Part shown: piece by piece, positions 51,697 to 56,635 of the stretch
Layout: each line of letters opens with the position of its first letter
Position numbering within the stretch: position 1 is the stretch's first letter
Source of the DNA: CAZQIC01 sp964593555
Lineage (GTDB): Bacteria > Bacteroidota > Bacteroidia > JAFLBG01
NCBI GenBank assembly: GCA_964593555.1
Contig: CAZQIC010000011.1
Coordinates: forward strand, 1 to 56,635
DNA length: 56,635 nt
Direction of reading: 5' to 3'
Translations under genes and position numbers: made by a program
The notes under the pieces: generated by a model
Told to the model about the DNA's origin: nothing
The model's database searches: none
The model's input: the letters and a program-made list of their open reading frames with translations, nothing else

Positions 51697-52263
51697 ATGC
51701 ACGATATAGAGCCATACTACAACTGGCGGCATTTATATACTGCCGAGGATGATGATCGTTCGCCTTTTTACGAACGAGAGTATAGCGAATTTGAATTTAC
51801 CAACCAGGTTTACAATTATCTTCTGCATCCTCAATGGGACGAGTTCGGTTCCACTACACTATTTATAAAAATATTGTTCGTCGATTATGATGAAGGTTTT
51901 GCTGTTATAGAAATGATAGGGGAGTGGAACGATTGTATAAATAACGATATCATGTTTTTAAAACGTGATATAGCAGAACGCATGATAGGCATGGGAGTAA
52001 ATAAATTTATTCTTATTGGAGAAAATGTGTTGAACTTTCATGCTTCCGATGATTGTTATTATGAAGAATGGTTCGAGGAACTGGAGGATGGCTGGATAGC
52101 CCTGCTTAATTTTAGGGGGCATGTATTGGAAGAATTTCAAAAACAAAATATTGATTATTACTTCGTATTGGGAGGAAAGTTGAACGCATTTAACTGGAGA
52201 ACGCTGTCACCATTACAGCTTTATGAGGCTGTAAAATCCCTGGTTCAAAAAAGGATTGGCTAA
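51697..52263 (+). CDS. Hypothetical cytosolic protein
   Basis: A 188-aa acidic protein without signal peptide or membrane helix and with no motif I recognise. It has many aromatic and acidic residues (YYNWRHLYTAEDDDRSPFYEREYSEFEF, WFEELEDGWIALLNF). Parts such as FILIGENVLNFHASDDCYYEEW suggest an alpha/beta fold. It follows murQ closely on the same strand. Likely conserved in related bacteria, since codon use and length look like a real gene. No function offered. Confidence 0.65.
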   Translation: MHDIEPYYNWRHLYTAEDDDRSPFYEREYSEFEFTNQVYNYLLHPQWDEFGSTTLFIKILFVDYDEGFAVIEMIGEWNDCINNDIMFLKRDIAERMIGMGVNKFILIGENVLNFHASDDCYYEEWFEELEDGWIALLNFRGHVLEEFQKQNIDYYFVLGGKLNAFNWRTLSPLQLYEAVKSLVQKRIG

Positions 52264-52289
52264 AGTTTTTAGCTATTATTTAATTGGTT

Positions 52290-52308
52290 CCTTGATTGCG
52301 AATCAAGG
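52290..52308. other. Perfect 8-bp hairpin upstream of the metalloprotease gene
   Basis: CCTTGATT pairs with AATCAAGG around GCG. No T run follows, so it is not a standard terminator. It sits 27 bases after the hypothetical gene and 40 bases before the protease start, where it could be a regulator site or an RNA structure. Confidence 0.5.
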
Positions 52309-52348
52309 GCATAAAGGGTATCTTAGTAGTAATGATATCACCTAGTTC

Positions 52349-54151
52349 ATGAGATTATTTTTATTCCTTTTTTTTATAATTTCTATTTCACTTGTTGCAC
52401 AAAAAAGTGCAACTAATGAACCCGTTACACACCATTTTATTGATCTCAGAAAAACATCTTCTTCATTCAAGGTGGTTTATATTGGTACTGCTGATACTTC
52501 GACTGTAAAAAATTATCTTTTAAATAGTGTTCCCAATTTAAAGAATACCAATTCTAATTTGCAATTGAATAAGATAGTGGAGAGCCTTACGGGTACCCAT
52601 CTCTTGTTTACTCAGTTATATAATGGGGTGCAGGTATACAGAGGTTCTGTAAAAGTAAATATGGATAAGCAGGGCAATATCACTTCTTTATTCGACAATA
52701 CTTTTTCTTTTAGAGATTTTAATCCTGAAAATAATTTTCCAAATCCGGTTTTAACAGCAACGCATTTTAACAATATAAGGTCTGCTAATAATTGTTATTT
52801 TTTTACTGCAGAAAATAAATGTGTTGCGGCAAGGAGAATAAATTATTTAACAATTGTTCAAAAAGACATGGAAGTCATCGTTGACCCAAACGGCAATGTG
52901 CTTTATTCCGCTGATCAAAATGTTTATTTTAAGCCGGCTACCACTGACTCTCTGGTTTCTGCGATGGTCTTTTTGCCTGACCCGCTTACTACTGCCGGTG
53001 TAAGTTATGGAGGATCTTATGTTGATGCCGTAGATGGAGATTTACCCACATTAAATAATGAACGTGTGTCTGTGAATATGCGTGTTAATTATTCAGATGA
53101 TACGTTCAGGCTCCAAAATGCATATGTGATGATCGCTGATTTTAGTGCACCTACTGTAGCTCCTGTTTTTTCTGTTTCAACACCTGCATTTAATTACACA
53201 CGGTCGCAGGCCGGATTTGAAAATGTAAATGCATATTATCATATTAATGTTCAGCAGCAACATTTACGTTCTCTCGGCTTTACGAATATTGTGAATTATC
53301 CTATTTGGGTGGATACACGGGGCGATCTTGCCGATAATTCCTATTTCGCTCCGGGACATAGTCCGCCTCGATTAACATTTGGTATAGGAGGAGTTGATGA
53401 TGCTGAAGATGCTGATGTAATTATTCATGAATATGGTCATGCCATGTCACACAGCGCTGCACCAAGTACGAATACGGGCGTAGAGCGTACAACACTTGAT
53501 GAAGCCAACGGCGATTATTTCGCAGCTTCCTACTCAAGGGATCTTGATCCATTTAACTGGCAAAATGTGTACTCATGGGATGGACACAATCCATATTGGC
53601 CGGGTAGGGTAGTGGTAAGTACTAAACATTATCCGGAAGATCTTGTTCACAACCTATATACTGATGCTGATATATGGTCATCAACGGTTATGCAAATGTG
53701 TACAGAGATAGGAAGAGCAGAAGCAGATGCAATATTAATGGAATCTATTTATGGCTATGCAGCTAATATGACAATGGAAGATGCCGCATCATTATATATG
53801 CTTGCAGACGCTGCATTATTTGCGGGAAAGAACGCGAATTCAATTTGTACTAATTTTTTTAACCGGGGTTTGTTTGCCAATTGCCAGATCGATCCAAATG
53901 ATGGTAAAACAATTCACCTATTTAATTCAAAAGGTTTTTATGATGGTACCGGAGCCATAATACGTTTTAAGGAAGAAGTAGCATATGTGAAATTTACAAT
54001 GTATACAATTCTTGGGCAGCTGGTTTCTGTTGTTGAAAAACAAAATATCAATTCCTATTTCCTGAAAGCCGAGATACTTCCAAAAGGTATTTATGTATTG
54101 AAGGTAGAAACTGCTGCAGAAACTGCCTGCTTTGAATTGATCAACGATTAA
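52349..54151 (+). CDS. Secreted zinc metallopeptidase (M4/M36-like gluzincin) with T9SS-like C-terminus
   Basis: A 600-aa exported protease. A signal peptide (LFLFLFFIISISLVAQ) leads to an FTP-type propeptide (LTGTHLLFTQLYNGVQVYRGSVKVNMDKQGNI). The catalytic domain has H360-E-Y-G-H364 and Glu385 in LDEANGDY as third zinc ligand, with a probable His region after WSST. The last 65 residues (KFTMYTILGQLVSVVEKQNIN to GIYVLKVETAAE) look like a T9SS sorting domain without the usual PNP start. M4 and M36 cannot be told apart by eye. A single gene; a palindrome-rich intergenic region follows. Confidence 0.8.
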   Translation: MRLFLFLFFIISISLVAQKSATNEPVTHHFIDLRKTSSSFKVVYIGTADTSTVKNYLLNSVPNLKNTNSNLQLNKIVESLTGTHLLFTQLYNGVQVYRGSVKVNMDKQGNITSLFDNTFSFRDFNPENNFPNPVLTATHFNNIRSANNCYFFTAENKCVAARRINYLTIVQKDMEVIVDPNGNVLYSADQNVYFKPATTDSLVSAMVFLPDPLTTAGVSYGGSYVDAVDGDLPTLNNERVSVNMRVNYSDDTFRLQNAYVMIADFSAPTVAPVFSVSTPAFNYTRSQAGFENVNAYYHINVQQQHLRSLGFTNIVNYPIWVDTRGDLADNSYFAPGHSPPRLTFGIGGVDDAEDADVIIHEYGHAMSHSAAPSTNTGVERTTLDEANGDYFAASYSRDLDPFNWQNVYSWDGHNPYWPGRVVVSTKHYPEDLVHNLYTDADIWSSTVMQMCTEIGRAEADAILMESIYGYAANMTMEDAASLYMLADAALFAGKNANSICTNFFNRGLFANCQIDPNDGKTIHLFNSKGFYDGTGAIIRFKEEVAYVKFTMYTILGQLVSVVEKQNINSYFLKAEILPKGIYVLKVETAAETACFELIND

Positions 54152-54224
54152 TCCTTCCACTACTCTAACATTTTTAAACGAATCCGGAGGATTCACACCT
54201 TTATAAAAAGGTTAATCTATAAAG

Positions 54225-54246
54225 TTCGACTCCGGCCGGAGTCGAA
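54225..54246. repeat. 22-bp perfect palindrome
   Basis: TTCGACTCCGG followed at once by its exact reverse complement, with no spacer. Likely to extrude a cruciform or form a tight RNA hairpin; resembles the TTCGAC-type REP fragments nearby. Confidence 0.85.
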
Positions 54247-54276
54247 GAAGCAGTATTACTCTTTTTATAAATGTAT

Positions 54277-54291
54277 GATGCCTCTGGCATC
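54277..54291. repeat. Short inverted repeat GATGCC/GGCATC
   Basis: GATGCC pairs perfectly with GGCATC around TCT. Part of the palindrome cluster after the metalloprotease gene. Confidence 0.6.
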
Positions 54292-54307
54292 AGCTCCACG
54301 TCATATT

Positions 54308-54327
54308 TCGACAGGCTCAACATGACC
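54308..54327. repeat. REP-like short repeat, second copy
   Basis: TCGACAGGCTCAACATGACC resembles the segment at 50847-50866 (15 of 20 positions). It lies in the palindrome cluster. Confidence 0.5.
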
Positions 54328-54416
54328 ACGGAAAACCCATATAATAAATTTGTATTGCTATACTTTAATTTGTTCATTTCTTTTATAAACAGACAGGAGT
54401 GTTTTTGTGATAACTT

Positions 54417-54827
54417 TTAGTCAGTATAAACTTTCCCGGTCAACTCAATTGAAGGAGTATAAGTATTCCTGATATCCTGTGCGACAAGGGTATCATTCAC
54501 AAAAACAAATACTCCGTAGTTATTACCATTGGGATTAGAGTACGTTTTATAATCCACTTTTATATAATAAGGTTCATCACCCTGCTGTATGTGAATTGCC
54601 GACCAGATACTGTTTGTATAGTTATTATTGGCATCATTAATAATAATTTCCTTTTGAGTCTTGTTCTCAATGTTGTAATCGGAATTATACGTAATGCCTA
54701 TTTCATTTCCAGGATAAACAACTACCTCGTACTGCACTTTTTTAAAAGCTTTTGTGTCCTTTGAACAGGAATATAGGAGAGAAGCTGTAAAAGCGACAAT
54801 AAAAAAATAATTGAATTTTCTATTCAT
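54417..54827 (-). CDS. Hypothetical lipoprotein
   Basis: A 136-aa protein with a lipoprotein signal ending in LLYSC (Cys21). The mature part reads as a beta-sandwich of about 110 aa (VQYEVVVYPGNEIGITYNSDYN, PYYIKVDYKTY, YGVFVFVNDTLVAQDI), probably in the periplasm or on the outer membrane. It is not recognised as a named family. It lies downstream of the Pmp3-like gene on the same strand with a terminator between. Confidence 0.7.
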   Translation of the reverse strand: MNRKFNYFFIVAFTASLLYSCSKDTKAFKKVQYEVVVYPGNEIGITYNSDYNIENKTQKEIIINDANNNYTNSIWSAIHIQQGDEPYYIKVDYKTYSNPNGNNYGVFVFVNDTLVAQDIRNTYTPSIELTGKVYTD

Positions 54828-54864
54828 GAATTATGTAACACTGTTTTTGATTAATTATTATTAA

Positions 54865-54894
54865 AAAACCCTCCGGATAAGGGAGGGTTTTGAT
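54865..54894 (-). terminator. Rho-independent terminator of the Pmp3-like gene
   Basis: AAAACCCTCC pairs with GGAGGGTTTT (54865-54874 with 54882-54891), a perfect 10-bp stem and 7-base loop. On the minus strand a T-rich tract follows, ending the gene at 54899-55534. Confidence 0.8.
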
Positions 54895-54898
54895 TTTT

Positions 54899-55534
54899 TT
54901 AATTAGCTCCGCTTCGCCTTTGATCATTTCCTCTTCCGCCGTCACCGCCGGATGTAAGTACTATATAAAGGGCATAGATCATTGCTCCAATAAATGTAAG
55001 ATGTAAAAGAACATCTATCCAGAATGGGGTGCTAATCCCTTTAACTAAATAAACCGCAATTGCACATGTTATGGGGAACAACGATAATATAATTAGTAAC
55101 AGCATGTCATGTGAAGGTTTCTTCTTCTCTCCTAAAGACTGTTTGTTTTCCAACGTTTTAGATTTTTCAATTGATACAACTTCGTCGCCTCTTAAATTCA
55201 CCTTTTTATTTTCTATTCCTGTTTTTGCAGAAACGGCAGTAATAGTATGTTTTGTTTTATAGGTTGAAACAACTTGTTGTTTATTATCAGTTGTTGTAAG
55301 AGCAACATTATTTTGTGATTCAGTATTTTCAATTTTTACAATAGCTGGAGCAATTTCCATATTGTCTTTTACTACTTGCTTTTTAGATTTTTTGATATTT
55401 ACTGCAGCCTGGCTGTTATCAAAATTTGTGTATTTTCTGCTGGTGAAACTTCCCGATTTGTCAACACTGCAGGAAGAAATTGTAATTGCGAAAATTGCTA
55501 AGCAAAGAAATGATGAGTTGATTATATTTTTCAT
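54899..55534 (-). CDS. Lipoprotein with C-terminal Pmp3/YqaE-like membrane domain
   Basis: A 211-aa protein. The N-terminus is a lipoprotein signal with ITISSC (Cys22). A disordered Lys/Thr/Gln-rich linker (about 25-140) leads to two hydrophobic helices (MLLLIILSLFPITCAIAVYLVKG and FWIDVLLHLTFIGAMIYALYIVL) with the FWI-x-LL pattern of Pmp3/UPF0057 proteins. A Gly/Arg-rich tail ends it. Pmp3 proteins are normally about 50 aa, so the lipoprotein extension is notable. Function unknown; Pmp3 relatives affect membrane potential and stress. Followed by a clear terminator. Confidence 0.75.
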   Translation of the reverse strand: MKNIINSSFLCLAIFAITISSCSVDKSGSFTSRKYTNFDNSQAAVNIKKSKKQVVKDNMEIAPAIVKIENTESQNNVALTTTDNKQQVVSTYKTKHTITAVSAKTGIENKKVNLRGDEVVSIEKSKTLENKQSLGEKKKPSHDMLLLIILSLFPITCAIAVYLVKGISTPFWIDVLLHLTFIGAMIYALYIVLTSGGDGGRGNDQRRSGAN

Positions 55535-55590
55535 ATGCGATATTTTAATATGTTATTATAAAGGTAAATTAATATTTTTTTTAATTAAAT

Positions 55591-56635
55591 TTACTCGTCC
55601 ACATTTAAGGTATGCCCCATTTTATCCCTCTTTGTTTTTAAATAAAGTGAATTGTGTTCATTTGATTTTATTTCAATGGGAATATTTTCAACGATCTCCA
55701 GTCCATAACCCATAAGTCCAGCGCGCTTTGTAGGATTATTGGTCATTAGTTTTATTTTACTCACACCCAGGTTGCGAAGTATTTGTGCTCCAACTCCGTA
55801 ATCTCTTTCGTCGGGTTTAAATCCTAATTCAATATTGGCTTCAACAGTATCCTTCCCTTCTTCCTGTAATTTGTAAGCTTTAAGTTTATTCAATAACCCA
55901 ATGCCTCTTCCTTCCTGGTTCATATAAACAATCACACCTTTACCTTCTTTCTCTATCATCTCCATGGCTTTGTGTAACTGCGGTCCGCAATCACATCGGC
56001 ACGATCCAAAAATATCTCCTGTTAAACAGGAAGAATGCACACGTACCAATATGGCCTCACTTTCTTTCCATGATCCTTTTACTAATGCAAGGTGTTCCTG
56101 CCCGGTAGTGGTATGTTTGTATGCGGCCAGTTCAAAATTGCCCCATTGCGTAGGAAGTTTAACATTCACTTCTTTTTCAATGATGCTTTCTTTTTGAAGT
56201 CTGTATTCAATAAGGTCTTTTATAGAAATAATTTTAAGGTCGAATTTTTTTCCGATCTCTATTAACTCAGGCAGCCTTGCCATTGTTCCATCTTCATTCA
56301 TGATCTCTACTAATACTCCAATGGGTTCAAAACCTGCAAGGCGTGCAAGGTCAATTGTTGCCTCTGTATGTCCTGTTCTTCTTAATACTCCTTCTTTTTT
56401 TGCCTTAAGAGGAAAAATATGTCCAGGTCTTCCGAATTCTTCTGCTTTAATGTTTGGATTAATAAGGGCCTGGATCGTTTTTGATCTGTCGCTTGCAGAT
56501 ATTCCTGTTGTGCAGCCATGACCCAACAGATCGATGGATACCGTAAATGGTGTTTCATGTGATGATGTGTGTTTATTTACCATCATCTCTAAGTTCAATT
56601 CGTCAGCTCTTGTTTCAATGATCGGTGCGCAGATC
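55591..56635 (-). CDS. ribBA: Bifunctional 3,4-dihydroxy-2-butanone-4-phosphate synthase / GTP cyclohydrolase II (5' partial)
   Basis: Two steps of riboflavin synthesis in one cytosolic protein. The frame is open to the right window edge; ICAPIIETRADELNLEMMV just inside the edge matches the RibB domain after its first 50 residues or so. RibB continues with GISASDRSKTIQAL and GHIFPLKAKKEGVLRRTGHTEA. RibA shows VRVHSSCLTGDIFGSCRCDCGPQL (zinc cysteines), MNQEGRGIGL and DERDYGVGAQIL. The C-terminus ends in KRDKMGHTL. The upstream region, where an FMN riboswitch could lie, is outside the window. An AT-rich GTAAATT/AATTTAC hairpin overlaps its stop. Confidence 0.93.
   Translation of the reverse strand, partial: ICAPIIETRADELNLEMMVNKHTSSHETPFTVSIDLLGHGCTTGISASDRSKTIQALINPNIKAEEFGRPGHIFPLKAKKEGVLRRTGHTEATIDLARLAGFEPIGVLVEIMNEDGTMARLPELIEIGKKFDLKIISIKDLIEYRLQKESIIEKEVNVKLPTQWGNFELAAYKHTTTGQEHLALVKGSWKESEAILVRVHSSCLTGDIFGSCRCDCGPQLHKAMEMIEKEGKGVIVYMNQEGRGIGLLNKLKAYKLQEEGKDTVEANIELGFKPDERDYGVGAQILRNLGVSKIKLMTNNPTKRAGLMGYGLEIVENIPIEIKSNEHNSLYLKTKRDKMGHTLNVDE

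Larger units (their letters stand above)
54152..54416. other. Palindrome-rich intergenic region
   Basis: The longest gene-free stretch, 265 bases between converging stops. It holds AATCC/GGATT (54181-54193), CCTTT/AAAGG (54198-54211), a 22-bp perfect palindrome, GATGCC/GGCATC and a REP-like segment. No clear terminator with a T run and no tRNA-like fold was seen. Confidence 0.6.

Overview
The window is an AT-rich chromosomal segment from a member of the Bacteroidota. The signs are type IX secretion (T9SS)-style C-terminal sorting domains, TAnnTTTG-like promoter boxes with few Shine-Dalgarno sequences, a fused alpha/beta 2-oxoacid dehydrogenase E1, many small lipoproteins and porin-like barrels, and a GWxTD-family protein. 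Rank below phylum cannot be fixed from the sequence. Both ends cut genes: a di-haem cytochrome on the left and ribBA on the right. No tRNA, rRNA, insertion sequence, prophage or CRISPR array was seen. No gene-free stretch exceeds 300 bases; the longest is about 265 bases (54152-54416) and is full of short palindromes.

Layout. (1) 1-3.0 kb: an envelope operon of di-haem oxidoreductase, Rieske lipoprotein and outer-membrane barrel. (2) 3.2-4.2 kb: a secreted zinc phospholipase C/S1-P1-like enzyme. (3) 4.2-25.5 kb: a surface-glycan locus in three blocks (minus, plus, minus). (4) 25.6-30.9 kb: a DUF899 thioredoxin-like protein, a small barrel, htpG and a histidine kinase/LytTR regulator pair. (5) 31.0-37.2 kb: a T9SS repeat protein, xerD, aroQ, a family 2 glycosyltransferase and a GWxTD-family protein. 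(6) 37.3-41.8 kb: an Fbp-type ferric iron ABC importer plus a DUF2306 protein. (7) 42.0-48.2 kb: a small exported protein, a leucine-rich repeat protein, waaA, a barrel, a WbpE-like aminotransferase and ugd. (8) 48.4-54.2 kb: the fused E1, murQ, a hypothetical gene and a secreted metalloprotease. (9) 54.4-56.6 kb: two lipoproteins, one ending in a Pmp3-like membrane domain, and ribBA.

The glycan locus is the metabolic centre. RfbF and RfbG make CDP-4-keto-6-deoxyglucose. RfbH, with His in place of the PLP lysine and a cysteine cluster, should 3-deoxygenate it. A YerE-like ThDP enzyme next to RfbH could then add a two-carbon branch, and a protein fusing a short-chain reductase to a polyprenyl-phosphate glycosyltransferase follows. 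The plus-strand operon separately carries a 3,5-epimerase, a C-methyltransferase and a 4-aminotransferase. The locus may therefore build two branched sugars from one CDP intermediate. This is inference from families and order.

The least explained signal is a family of four intergenic elements (about 1.65, 24.1, 43.6 and 48.2 kb). Each starts 3-12 bases after a stop codon, in the direction of the flanking genes. Each has a conserved outer pairing (ATGAAATAGCCAT with ATGGCGTATTCC) enclosing a hairpin whose sequence changes while pairing is largely kept. Two copies add an identical 20-base hairpin module. Heptanucleotide tandem repeats inside waaA and before ugd, and REP-like fragments near 50.85 and 54.2-54.3 kb, are separate repeat classes.
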